Source: Ferruginibacter paludis
Lineage (GTDB): Bacteria > Bacteroidota > Bacteroidia > Chitinophagales > Chitinophagaceae
Reading direction: 5' to 3'
DNA length: 64,000 nt
Assembly (NCBI RefSeq): GCF_030409685.1
Contig: NZ_JAUFQJ010000006.1
Location: forward strand, 667,398 to 731,397
Both the position numbers and the translations under genes were made by a program. Below the pieces are notes generated by a model that made no database searches, was not told where the DNA came from, and worked only from the letters and a program-made list of their open reading frames with translations. Below are positions 52,727-61,905 of the stretch, piece after piece (positions within the stretch are counted from its first letter, which is position 1; each line of letters opens with the position of its first letter).

Positions 52727-53224
52727 ATGAAAAAGTATGCTGTATTTATTCTTTATTTATTGCCGGTAATTTTTTCCTGCCATAGTAAAGAATCTGAGAA
52801 GAATCAACCAGTAGCTGACACTATTTCCACTGTTGTAACTACTGACACCGCCAATATTTATAAAGACACGCACTATTTTTGGTTTGCTGACTTTTCCGGT
52901 AAAAAAGGTTTTACGATGGTTAGAAACAGGCCAATTCCTGCAGACTCTTTAACAGCGGAGCATATTATTCAATCCTTCAACGAAATTTATCCTGAGATGA
53001 AACTCAGTCTAAACAAGGTTTCCAACGACAGCATTTTTATAAAAGTCGGTAACGCTAATTATTTAACCAGCCAAACAGGATCCAGTGGCGCAGAGGCTTA
53101 TATGGCAGAAGTCACTTATAATCTCACCGAACTAAAAGGCATCAACTTTGTGCACTTTAGTTTTCAAAAGGGTGAGCATGCTTCACCCGGCACCTATTCA
53201 AGAACTGATTTCATACACGAATAA
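52727..53224 (+). CDS. Lipoprotein of unknown function
   Basis: The 165-residue protein has a lipoprotein signal (VIFSC, Cys at about residue 18) and a spacer rich in Thr and Ala. A compact domain follows with YFWFADFSGKKGFTMVRNRP, EHIIQSFNEIYPEMKLSLNKV and VHFSFQKGEHASPGTY. I do not recognise the fold. It is alone between two terminators, so it forms its own transcript. Confidence 0.65.
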   Translation: MKKYAVFILYLLPVIFSCHSKESEKNQPVADTISTVVTTDTANIYKDTHYFWFADFSGKKGFTMVRNRPIPADSLTAEHIIQSFNEIYPEMKLSLNKVSNDSIFIKVGNANYLTSQTGSSGAEAYMAEVTYNLTELKGINFVHFSFQKGEHASPGTYSRTDFIHE

Positions 53225-53277
53225 ATCATAAGGAATTTAACAGATTTGCCTGCCATCTAAAAAAATATACACTTAAC

Positions 53278-53306
53278 AAAAAAGCTTCCTTTACGGAAGC
53301 TTTTTT
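53278..53306. terminator. Bidirectional terminator
   Basis: A perfect 12-base stem (AAAAAAGCTTCC with GGAAGCTTTTTT) around the five-base loop TTTAC (53290-53294). It lies between the convergent lipoprotein and M20 genes, and both flanks carry the A/T runs needed for termination in either direction. Confidence 0.85.
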
Positions 53307-53325
53307 GTTAAGTTATTAAAATGAA

Positions 53326-54783
53326 TTAATCCCTGTAATTCAAAGCTGGTTTGATATCCCCAAGCAAAGCTTTGTACTGGTAATCGCCTTTATCCTGTAT
53401 AAATTCCTGTTTTGCTTTTGCAATCAGTGCAGGATTCAAAAAGAGATCAATGGCCGTCAGCGTCATTGTTTTGGCCGCCACCATCATACCTTTTGTTCCT
53501 ATTTCAGTTCCCCCGCAGGCAACGGCCTGCCAGCTGTGTGCCGGAGTGCCCGGTATCCATGTGGCGGCCTGCATACCAACAGTAGGCACAGCATAACTCA
53601 CGTCGCCAACATCTGTAGAACCACCACCTGAGGTATCTCCTGCCTTTAACGGTTTTACAATGGCAGCGGTAGCAATTTCAGGTGGCAACGGGCCAAAACT
53701 GGTCTGTAATTTTTTGCCGAATTCTATTTCATCAGTAGTCAAATGCACACCTCCAACCTTTTCAAGATTTAGTTGCATGTCTTCGGCCAGTGTTTTATTC
53801 AAAAGCAGGTCGTGTGTTCCGCCGATAATTTCATAGTCAACGGTAGTTTCTGTTCCCATTGCGGCTCCGTTGGCAGCTTTCACTACACGGTCAAATATTT
53901 TCACAACATCCTCTCTCTTAGGATGGCGCACATAATAATATACCTCTGCAAAATCCGGTACCACGTTGGGGGCTTTACCTCCATTCGTAATTACATAATG
54001 AATCCGGGTTTCCTGCGGAATATGTTCCCGCATCATATTAACCATATTATCCATTGCTTCTACCGCATCCAGTGCAGACCTGCCTTTTTCAGGCGAAGCC
54101 GCAGCATGTGCTGATATACCATGAAAACGGAATTTAGCTGACTTGTTTGCCAATGCGCTCATCATGGTAACACTATTGTTATCGCCCGGGTGCCAATGTA
54201 TAGCCACATCCACATCATTAAACAAACCTGCCCGCACCATAAATACTTTTCCGGAACCGCCCTCCTCCGCGGGGCAGCCATAAACCCTGATTGTACCGGT
54301 GAGCTTTTTTTGTTCAATCAGTTTTTTTATTTCAATGCCGGCAGCTACTGAAGCAGTTCCAAATAAATGATGGCCGCATGCCTGGCCGGCAGCTTTGCCG
54401 GGTATACTCTTTTTTTCCGGAATGGCTTCCTGGGACAAGCCGGGCAAAGCGTCAAACTCTGCCAGGATAGCGATTACCGGTTGCCCTGTGCCATAGCTTG
54501 CAACAAAGGCAGTTGGTATTGACGCGACGCCTTTTTGAATGGTAAAGCCATTATCACTTAATACCTGCTGCAGCAATGCCGTGCTTTTTTCTTCCTTGTA
54601 ACCAACCTCAGCAAAGTTCCATATCTGCATGGCAGTCTGACGGTAGTCCCGGTATTTCGCCTGTATGTCGGCTATCGCCTGGCTCTTAAATGATTCCGCA
54701 CCTGAAGCCTTTTTCTGACCTGTACAAAAATTGGTGAGTAAAACAGCTGGAAGTAAAAATATTGTCCGGTAATTCAATTTCAT
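53326..54783 (-). CDS. Exported M20-family amidohydrolase, AbgB/IAA-amino-acid hydrolase type
   Basis: This 485-residue protein has a Sec or lipoprotein-like signal (MKLNYRTIFLLPAVLLTNFC). It has the M20D pattern: AEFDALPGLS, QACGHHLFGTASVA, CPAEEGGSGKVFM and the dimerisation-lid part AHAAASPEKGRSALDAV, with VGDVSYAVPT near the end. Such enzymes release amino acids from N-acyl or aminobenzoyl-glutamate conjugates with two zinc ions. It may feed amino acids like the D-aminoacylase operon elsewhere in the window, though no direct link is seen. Confidence 0.88.
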   Translation of the reverse strand: MKLNYRTIFLLPAVLLTNFCTGQKKASGAESFKSQAIADIQAKYRDYRQTAMQIWNFAEVGYKEEKSTALLQQVLSDNGFTIQKGVASIPTAFVASYGTGQPVIAILAEFDALPGLSQEAIPEKKSIPGKAAGQACGHHLFGTASVAAGIEIKKLIEQKKLTGTIRVYGCPAEEGGSGKVFMVRAGLFNDVDVAIHWHPGDNNSVTMMSALANKSAKFRFHGISAHAAASPEKGRSALDAVEAMDNMVNMMREHIPQETRIHYVITNGGKAPNVVPDFAEVYYYVRHPKREDVVKIFDRVVKAANGAAMGTETTVDYEIIGGTHDLLLNKTLAEDMQLNLEKVGGVHLTTDEIEFGKKLQTSFGPLPPEIATAAIVKPLKAGDTSGGGSTDVGDVSYAVPTVGMQAATWIPGTPAHSWQAVACGGTEIGTKGMMVAAKTMTLTAIDLFLNPALIAKAKQEFIQDKGDYQYKALLGDIKPALNYRD

Positions 54784-55343
54784 GCTACATATTTAGCACA
54801 ATTTAAGTGAAAGCCTTTAGCCTTGCCAGATTTACGGTAATAAAAAAACTGAGGCAGTTATAAAATTGATTCACTTTAAAAAAAAAGACTTTAACCACAG
54901 TTTTTATAACCTGATAAACCATGTGCCCTTTTTTCAATTTTACAGAAACAATGGGATGCCCTTTTTTATGTTGGGTTACCTGTATTTGTAGAAGTTCTAT
55001 TACAGCAGTACTAAAAAAATATTTTTGTTTCGTTCCGTTTTTTAGAAATTCAGTTCCATAATCAGGAAACGAGTATGGCAAATATAGTTGTAACTCAATG
55101 ATTATAAATACCTTATAAACACGGCATGGTTATGCGCTATCTGTGACAAACGTAAAACTACCATGAAAACAACTTCTTCAAATAACTGCACCAACAACCC
55201 AGGCACAATTTCAAAAGTAGAATTGCGTTTTACAATACAAATTTTAGTTTTTGTGGAAATTTAACTACAAGCTGTTAGAAAAAATGCCAGCAAATTAAAA
55301 AACAGACTACAACCCATTACCTCCGGAAAACTGTACCCAAATT
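54784..55343. other. Intergenic region with no recognised gene
   Basis: 560 bases, AT-rich. A 92-codon minus-strand frame (54803-55081) is open but its product is basic, has no recognised family and no start context, so I do not call it. Promoters for the M20 gene (leftward) and the T9SS protein at 55344 (rightward) must lie here. Confidence 0.4.
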
Positions 55344-57545
55344 ATGAAACCATTTTTAACCATAAGCAGACCTTCATTAAAAAATTATTCATTCTTTGTA
55401 ACGTTTGTTATTGTTGTCGGGTTATGTGATACTGTCAATGCTCAAAAAATAACCATCAACACGGGCGGCAGCCTTGTTTTAAATGGCACGGTGTCACTGG
55501 TGATCAATAATGCAGCATTTCAAAATAATGGCACTTTTGCTGCAGGTGCCAGTACAGTTGTTTTCGCTGGTAGTACTGATACTACCACGGCATACGTTGG
55601 TGGAAATACAACTTCAACATTTAATAATTTATCTGTTATAAAATCCGCTTACGGGGTTGCTTTAAAATCAAAGGCAATTGTTGCGAACGTACTTACGGTA
55701 AATGGTGGCAATTTATATGCAGACAGTAACCTAACATTAAAATCAGATGAAAATCTTACTGCAAGAGTAGCGCCTGTTGCAGCAACAAGTCAAATTATAG
55801 GTAAAGCAACTGTACAAAGATATATTCCCGGAAAAAGAGCCTGGAGGTTGATGACCGCCCCTGTTACCAGTTCTAATACTATATACAATACATGGCAGGA
55901 TCGTGGCGCCGATAATCCAGGCATAGGGCTGTTAGTAACAGGACCAAATCCTACCGGTGCTTCTGGAAATGGGTTGGATATAAGTGCTCAAAATTCAGTT
56001 TCAATGAAAACCTGGAATTACAGTACGCAGGCTTTAGTAAATGTCTTAAATACCAAAGTGCCTATTTCTGCTGGTAACACCGGCAGTGCCGACAATACCG
56101 GGTATTTTATATTCATAAGAGGTGACCGTAACCCTGCCAATACGTGTACCTGCACTTTTACAAACACAACTGTTAGCAGCATTGGTACACTACAAACAGG
56201 CACGCAGACTTTTCCTGCTTCTTCTGTAGCTGGCAAATATACACTGATCGGCAATCCGTATGCTTCTCCTGTTAATTTTGAGAATCTTACAAGGAATAAT
56301 CTTGTCAAAAGATTTTACGTATGGGATCCGTCATTGAACATAACAGGCGGCTATGTTTCAATGGATGACGTGGATGGAACTGGCAACTGGCTGCAGTCTG
56401 TACCAAGTGCCCAGACTACTGATATTCAATCAGGCCAGGCATTTTTTGTAGAAACCCTGGCTGCAGGTACAGCCTCTATCAGCTTTAATGAGTCAAGCAA
56501 AAGTGTCAACAGAAGCAATGTAGGATTTCGGCCAATGGGTGTTCCATCAGGACTTATCAGAACCACGTTATACTTATTAAATGCAGATAATACAACCACA
56601 TTGGCTGATGGCACTTTCGTTCAGTTCAACAATAAGTTCAGCAGTGGACTTGACCGTAATGATGCTCTAAAATTTGGTAATACAAATGAAAACCTGAGCA
56701 TTGTAAGAAATACAACTTCACTGGCCGCGGAAAGAAGGCCAGAACTAACTGTAAACGATACTATCTATTTTAAATTAACGACTACCAGCCAGAGAGCTTA
56801 CCAGTTTGTGTTTGATGCAAGCAATATGCAGCAGCCAGGTATGGTGGGCTATTTGCTGGACAGCTACCTTGGCACCAGCACGTTGGTCAGCCTCGATGGA
56901 AAAACTACCGTTAAATTTTCGATCAATGCTGCTGCTGCTTCTGCAGCAACCAACCGTTTTAAAATCGTGTTCAAAACTACAACTGTTTTACCCGTAACAT
57001 TTACTAGTGTGAAGGCATACCAGCAGAATACCGCAATAGCCGTAGATTGGAATGTAGAGAATGAAATCAACATGGTAAAATATGATGTTGAAAAATCGGC
57101 AGACGGTTCAACATTCACTTATGTAAACACCACAAATGTCAGTGGTACAAGCAATGCTAACAATACTTACAGCTGGTTAGACGTTAAACCTACGCAAGGA
57201 GTGAATTATTACAGGATTAAATCATACGACATCACTGGTGATGTCAAATATAGTGTGATTGTAAAAGCAACGATGGCAGCTGGTACCAGTGGCTACAGTA
57301 TTTACCCCAACCCTGTTACGACCAACGTCATCAATCTTGTAATGACCAATCAACCTGCCGGCAAATACCAAGTACAATTAACCAATGCAATAGGTCAGGT
57401 AATCCTTGTAAAAGACATCCAATTCCAGGGTGGTACCAGGACGCAGGCATTGAATACGGTATCTAAACTAACGGCAGGCGTATACCAGCTGGAAATCAGT
57501 GGACGAGATAACACTCACGAAACACAAAAAGTAATTGTTGATTAA
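55344..57545 (+). CDS. T9SS-secreted surface protein with beta-rich repeats
   Basis: The 733-residue protein has a signal region ending near VNAQ (about residue 34), and a beta-helix or bacterial-Ig-like body (ITINTGGSLVLNGTVSLVIN, YTLIGNPYASPVNFENL). A late region reads FTSVKAYQQNTAIAVDWNVENE with DVEKSADGSTF, and the C-terminal T9SS sorting domain contains SIYPNPVTTNVINLVM and TAGVYQLEISG. The N-terminal repeated-strand pattern is common in Bacteroidota proteins of unknown function. It starts the block of three secreted repeat proteins. Confidence 0.85.
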   Translation: MKPFLTISRPSLKNYSFFVTFVIVVGLCDTVNAQKITINTGGSLVLNGTVSLVINNAAFQNNGTFAAGASTVVFAGSTDTTTAYVGGNTTSTFNNLSVIKSAYGVALKSKAIVANVLTVNGGNLYADSNLTLKSDENLTARVAPVAATSQIIGKATVQRYIPGKRAWRLMTAPVTSSNTIYNTWQDRGADNPGIGLLVTGPNPTGASGNGLDISAQNSVSMKTWNYSTQALVNVLNTKVPISAGNTGSADNTGYFIFIRGDRNPANTCTCTFTNTTVSSIGTLQTGTQTFPASSVAGKYTLIGNPYASPVNFENLTRNNLVKRFYVWDPSLNITGGYVSMDDVDGTGNWLQSVPSAQTTDIQSGQAFFVETLAAGTASISFNESSKSVNRSNVGFRPMGVPSGLIRTTLYLLNADNTTTLADGTFVQFNNKFSSGLDRNDALKFGNTNENLSIVRNTTSLAAERRPELTVNDTIYFKLTTTSQRAYQFVFDASNMQQPGMVGYLLDSYLGTSTLVSLDGKTTVKFSINAAAASAATNRFKIVFKTTTVLPVTFTSVKAYQQNTAIAVDWNVENEINMVKYDVEKSADGSTFTYVNTTNVSGTSNANNTYSWLDVKPTQGVNYYRIKSYDITGDVKYSVIVKATMAAGTSGYSIYPNPVTTNVINLVMTNQPAGKYQVQLTNAIGQVILVKDIQFQGGTRTQALNTVSKLTAGVYQLEISGRDNTHETQKVIVD

Positions 57546-57705
57546 TTAATTGTGAATCGCATAATGCACAAATTGAGAAGACGTATGAGCAGGTAGAAGA
57601 ACAATGGAAACAACAGATAAAAAATAAAGATTAATACACTGAATCCCTGAAATATTTTGGGGATTTGGTGAATGGCAAAACCCTAACAAAAAATAAACCA
57701 ATAGT

Positions 57706-60700
57706 ATGAAAAAGCTTTACCTCGTGACACTGCTGATATTGCAGCTGGCACTGGCTACCAAAACCAAGGCCCAGAATGTTGGCATAAACGCCACATCAAG
57801 TTTGCCCGACAATAGTGCTATGCTGGATGTGAGCGCCACTGACAAGGGTTTCCTGGCACCGAGACTGACAACAGCGCAGCAAAATGCCATTTCACTTCCA
57901 GCCACAGGTTTGCTGATTTTTAACACCACAGATAATGTGTTTAAAGTGAATACCGGCACGCCGGCTGTTCCTTTATGGACGCCTTTGGCTATGGGCAGTG
58001 GCGCTGCCATTAGCTCACTCAACGGGCTAACCGGCGTTACGCAAACATTTGCAACAGGTACATCCGGTACCGATTTTGGAATAACAAGTTCCGGAACGGC
58101 ACATACCTTTAATTTACCTACCGCCTCCGCAGTCAACCGCGGCGCATTGTCGTCTTCCGACTGGAGTATTTTCAATGGCAAACTTGGTTTAACTTCCTTG
58201 TCGGCCACAACACCATTGAGTTACAATAACACCACCGGGGCATTTTCTATTAACCAGGCAAATACCACCACCAATGGTTATTTGAGTAATACGGATTGGA
58301 ATACTTTCAACGGAAAACAAGGAGCAATTTCGCTAACTACTACCGGTGGTAGCGGTGCAGCCACATTGGTTGGTAACACGCTCAACATACCCAACTATGC
58401 AGGATTGTCCTCTTTATCTACGACAGCACCCTTAACTTATAATAGTGGTACCGGAGCATTTGCAATTACGCAGGCTACAACATCCTCAAACGGATACTTA
58501 AGCAATACTGATTGGAATATTTTTAACAGTAAACAGACTGCAATAAACGGTACAGGTTTCGTAAAAGCATCAGGGACAACTATTAGCTACGATAACAATA
58601 CTTATCTCACTTCTGCAACAGGTAGAACAAACATAAGCCTCACTACGACTGGAACAAGTGGTGCAGCAACTTACAATAACGTAACTGGTGTATTGAATGT
58701 ACCTGTTTACCCTTCCAATGCAGGAACAGTAACAAGCGTAGCTGCATTAACGCTGGGAACTACCGGAACTGACTTAACATCAACAGTTGCAACAGGAACA
58801 ACAACTCCGGTAATTACATTAAATGTGCCTACTGCATCTGCAACTAACCGTGGAGCTTTATCTTCTGCGGACTGGACTGCTTTTAACGGAAAGCAGGCAG
58901 CAATTTCATTAACTACTACAGGGAATAATGGTGCAGCCACTTTTTCAGCCAATACCCTGAATGTTCCCACCTATACTTTAGCGGGTCTGGGCGGTATCGG
59001 ATTGGCTTCGCTTTCTTCGTCGGCACCGTTAACCTATAACAATGCGACTGGTGCTTTTGCAATCACACAGGCTACAACATCCACTAATGGCTATTTAAGC
59101 AGCGCTGACTGGAATACGTTTAACAACAAACAAGGAACCGTTTCCGGAACGGCCAACCGCATAACGGTAACTTCCGGTGTAATCGATATCAGCTCTGCCT
59201 ATGTTGGTCAAAATACAATTACGACACTGGGTACTGTTGGAACAGGAAGCTGGCAAGGTACTGCCGTAGGTGCAAGTTATGGTGGCACAGGACAAACAAC
59301 AGTTACTGCCGGTGATTTGCTGTATGGTTCAGCCGCTAATACCTGGAGCAAATTACCTGCTGGCACTAATGGACAGGTGCTTACTTTGGCAGGCGGTATT
59401 CCTTCCTGGTCTTCCAATCCTGGATCTACAGCATGGAGTTTAACCGGCAATGCAGTTACTGCAGGATCACAGTTTTTGGGCTCAACAAACAATGTGTCGC
59501 TTAGAATGAGAACCAATAATGTTGAAAGGATGGTGGTTGATAGTTTTGGAAAAGTTGGTATTGGGACCACTTCCCCGACAACCTTATTACAGGCTGTTTC
59601 GAACGTATCAGACTTCAGGTTTTCAAACGGCCTGGCTACTACAACGCCTAATGTTTCAGTAATAAATACCACCGGCAAAGCGGGAGCGATAGCGGCGGGG
59701 TCTGCCGGAGCTGCAATAGCTTACGATAATTCAGGCATATTTGCAATTATGAGTGAAGCCCGTTCAGCATTTACAGGAAACACCATTGGCGGAGGATCAG
59801 TCAATTTATATATGGATGCAAATGGTAAAACATCCTTAGGATCGTCAGCTCCAACGGCAGTTTTACATATAAAAGCTGGTACTGCCGCAGCCAATACGGC
59901 TCCTTTAAAATTAACCGCAGGGATTAATCTTACAACCCCGGAAGATGGAGCAGTAGAATATAACGGTACTCACTTCTATGGAACTATCGGTACTACACGG
60001 TATCAGCTAGACCAACAGGCAACCGGAACAGCCTGGAGTTTGACTGGAAACGCCGCAACAGCAGGTTCGCATTTCTTAGGCTCGACCAATAATGTTTCCT
60101 TAAGATTCAGAACAAACAATACCGAAAGAATGATTATTGATAGTACGGGCAAGGTGGGCGTTGGCTTAACTGACCCTGCTGCTGGTTATTACCTGTCTGT
60201 AAAAGATAATTTGGAGATAAGAAGAACTGCTACAACTGCACAGATGATTTTTACAAATACAGCCGGTTCTGGTAACTTTAGAATTGGTGGAGATGGTGGA
60301 GATATTTACTGGCAGGGCGGCGGGGGACAATCCCTGCAAATGGGCTCCTACTGGGCTACCATTTTGGGTGGTGACAGACAAACAGCCGCGTTCCCTGCTT
60401 TTATTGGCGGCATCTCAGGAACCAGTGTTATAGTGGCATCACAGCGGGATGCAAGTGTGGCACTAGGTATACAAGGCAACAGCGCTACACAAACAGCCAA
60501 TTTAACGGAATGGAAAACGTCGTCAGGAACTGTACTTGATGTGGTGGACGAAGCAGGAAATGTCGGGATCGGTGTAACCAATCCTACAGCAGCTTTACAC
60601 CTTGGAGCAGGTACTGCAGCTGCAAATACTGCCCCTTTAAAATTCACTGCAGGCACAAACCTTACTACCCCTGAAAACGGCGCGGTGGAATTTAATGGTA

Positions 60701-61326
60701 CGCACTTTTATGGAACTGTTGGCGGCACCCGCTACCAGTTAGATCAGCAAGCTGGCGGCGGTACAACAACGGTAGCCAACGGAGGTACCGGACAAACATC
60801 CAACCTAACAGCTGGTGGTGTTATTTACGGGGCAAGTACAACCGCAATGGGCTCTACTGCTGCAGGTACAACAGGACAGATACTACAGTCTGCCGGAGCA
60901 GCCACACCGGTGTGGGTAAATGGCGGAACAATGATGTTAAGCGGTAATACAAATAATTCTACAGAGACTACTTCCAGTGGCGGTCAAAAAAATTATTATC
61001 CAATTACGGGTACAATAAGTTCTGTTTCAACATCAGACGTTCAGGCAGGAACCAGAACGGTAATGTCGAGAGCCGGCACAGTCAGGAATTTATACGTAAA
61101 ACTGGATGGATCGCCCGGTGGTGGTAATAACCTCATCATCACAGTTTATAAAAATGGAGTTGCACAAACAGTAACAACTACAATAACTCAACCTGCTGTA
61201 AGTGGTTCTGACACTTCCAACTCATTTACTGTAGCCGCAGGTGATGAAGTGGGAATAGTAATTTCCTCTACTTCTGCACCAGGCACACATCGCAGAGTTA
61301 GCTGGTCGGCGGATTTTACTTACTAG
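57706..61326 (+). CDS. Secreted repeat protein resembling phage tail fibres
   Basis: The 1206-residue protein has a signal region (to about residue 22, TKAQN). Five copies of a unit such as NGYLSNTDWNTFNGKQ or NRGALSSADWTAFNGKQ follow. Then come GGTGQTT units (YGGTGQTTVTAGDLLYGSA) and twice a module beginning LHIKAGTAAANTAPLK with TTPEDGAVEYNGTHFYGT. Modules of the GGTGQTT and TAPLKxTxGxxLTTPExGAVEY type are typical of phage tail fibres. The C-terminus is beta-rich with no T9SS domain. The low-complexity composition (Thr, Ala, Gly, Ser, Asn) fits a surface adhesin or fibre. Confidence 0.75.
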   Translation: MKKLYLVTLLILQLALATKTKAQNVGINATSSLPDNSAMLDVSATDKGFLAPRLTTAQQNAISLPATGLLIFNTTDNVFKVNTGTPAVPLWTPLAMGSGAAISSLNGLTGVTQTFATGTSGTDFGITSSGTAHTFNLPTASAVNRGALSSSDWSIFNGKLGLTSLSATTPLSYNNTTGAFSINQANTTTNGYLSNTDWNTFNGKQGAISLTTTGGSGAATLVGNTLNIPNYAGLSSLSTTAPLTYNSGTGAFAITQATTSSNGYLSNTDWNIFNSKQTAINGTGFVKASGTTISYDNNTYLTSATGRTNISLTTTGTSGAATYNNVTGVLNVPVYPSNAGTVTSVAALTLGTTGTDLTSTVATGTTTPVITLNVPTASATNRGALSSADWTAFNGKQAAISLTTTGNNGAATFSANTLNVPTYTLAGLGGIGLASLSSSAPLTYNNATGAFAITQATTSTNGYLSSADWNTFNNKQGTVSGTANRITVTSGVIDISSAYVGQNTITTLGTVGTGSWQGTAVGASYGGTGQTTVTAGDLLYGSAANTWSKLPAGTNGQVLTLAGGIPSWSSNPGSTAWSLTGNAVTAGSQFLGSTNNVSLRMRTNNVERMVVDSFGKVGIGTTSPTTLLQAVSNVSDFRFSNGLATTTPNVSVINTTGKAGAIAAGSAGAAIAYDNSGIFAIMSEARSAFTGNTIGGGSVNLYMDANGKTSLGSSAPTAVLHIKAGTAAANTAPLKLTAGINLTTPEDGAVEYNGTHFYGTIGTTRYQLDQQATGTAWSLTGNAATAGSHFLGSTNNVSLRFRTNNTERMIIDSTGKVGVGLTDPAAGYYLSVKDNLEIRRTATTAQMIFTNTAGSGNFRIGGDGGDIYWQGGGGQSLQMGSYWATILGGDRQTAAFPAFIGGISGTSVIVASQRDASVALGIQGNSATQTANLTEWKTSSGTVLDVVDEAGNVGIGVTNPTAALHLGAGTAAANTAPLKFTAGTNLTTPENGAVEFNGTHFYGTVGGTRYQLDQQAGGGTTTVANGGTGQTSNLTAGGVIYGASTTAMGSTAAGTTGQILQSAGAATPVWVNGGTMMLSGNTNNSTETTSSGGQKNYYPITGTISSVSTSDVQAGTRTVMSRAGTVRNLYVKLDGSPGGGNNLIITVYKNGVAQTVTTTITQPAVSGSDTSNSFTVAAGDEVGIVISSTSAPGTHRRVSWSADFTY

Positions 61327-61414
61327 ACCTTTAATTAATTCAGTTAGAGAAACACAGATACATATCGAAGGAGAATTTTCCCTCGAAAAGTTCAGGCCCT
61401 GAAGGCCAACTAAA

Positions 61415-61461
61415 TTCAAAACAAGACACCAGGCCCAATAGGCCTGGTGTCTTGTTTTGAA
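61415..61461. terminator. Long perfect-stem terminator
   Basis: A perfect 21-base stem with arms at 61415-61435 and 61441-61461 around a five-base loop (CAATA). The stem base is A/T rich (TTCAAAACAAG with CTTGTTTTGAA), so it can work in either direction. It follows the tail-fibre-like gene by about 90 bases. Confidence 0.85.
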
Positions 61462-61479
61462 TCTTTTCCCAAATTGAAA

Positions 61480-61710
61480 ATGGACATATTCAATGATGTA
61501 AGCGAGAGTGAAATTCTATCCATTTTTTATGCCGGACCAATAATTACCGCTCTTTTCTCAGGTTTAAAAAGAAATTTTGTTAAGAAAAAGTTATCAAAAT
61601 TTAGGAATTTTAAAAAAAGTCTTCTACTTTCGTTGTCTTATCTACTGATTTCTGATCCACTATCATTACAAACTCCATTTCTATTTATTCCTATTGCATT
61701 CCGTAACTAA
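61480..61710 (+). CDS. Possible small membrane protein, low confidence
   Basis: An open frame of 76 codons (ATG at 61480; the frame's earlier ATG at 61447 lies inside the terminator). The product has a hydrophobic part (SLLLSLSYLLISDPLSLQ and PFLFIPIAF) and basic stretches (KRNFVKKKLSKFRNFKK). I recognise no family, and the DNA is AT-rich like spacer DNA. It may be chance. Confidence 0.25.
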   Translation: MDIFNDVSESEILSIFYAGPIITALFSGLKRNFVKKKLSKFRNFKKSLLLSLSYLLISDPLSLQTPFLFIPIAFRN

Positions 61711-61905
61711 GATTATTATCCTTACTAACAACCACGTCGTTTTACAATAGCCCATTCCAAAGAAGATACTTTTTTCAAATCATTAGTCTATGCTATAATG
61801 CATGTTGCATTGTAACGGACTGTAGCTTTTAATAATTGCAACAACTAATAAACAAGTTAACAATAGAATCAATTCTACATCTTCATCTTCACCAAAACAA
61901 GCCAT

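Noticed and set aside
54803..55081. A 92-codon minus-strand frame behind the M20 gene
   Set aside because: Composition is like spacer DNA, no family is recognised, and no promoter-like context is visible at its start.
61447..61479. Earlier ATG of the small frame at 61480
   Set aside because: It lies inside the right arm of the 21-base stem terminator, so it cannot be a sensible start.
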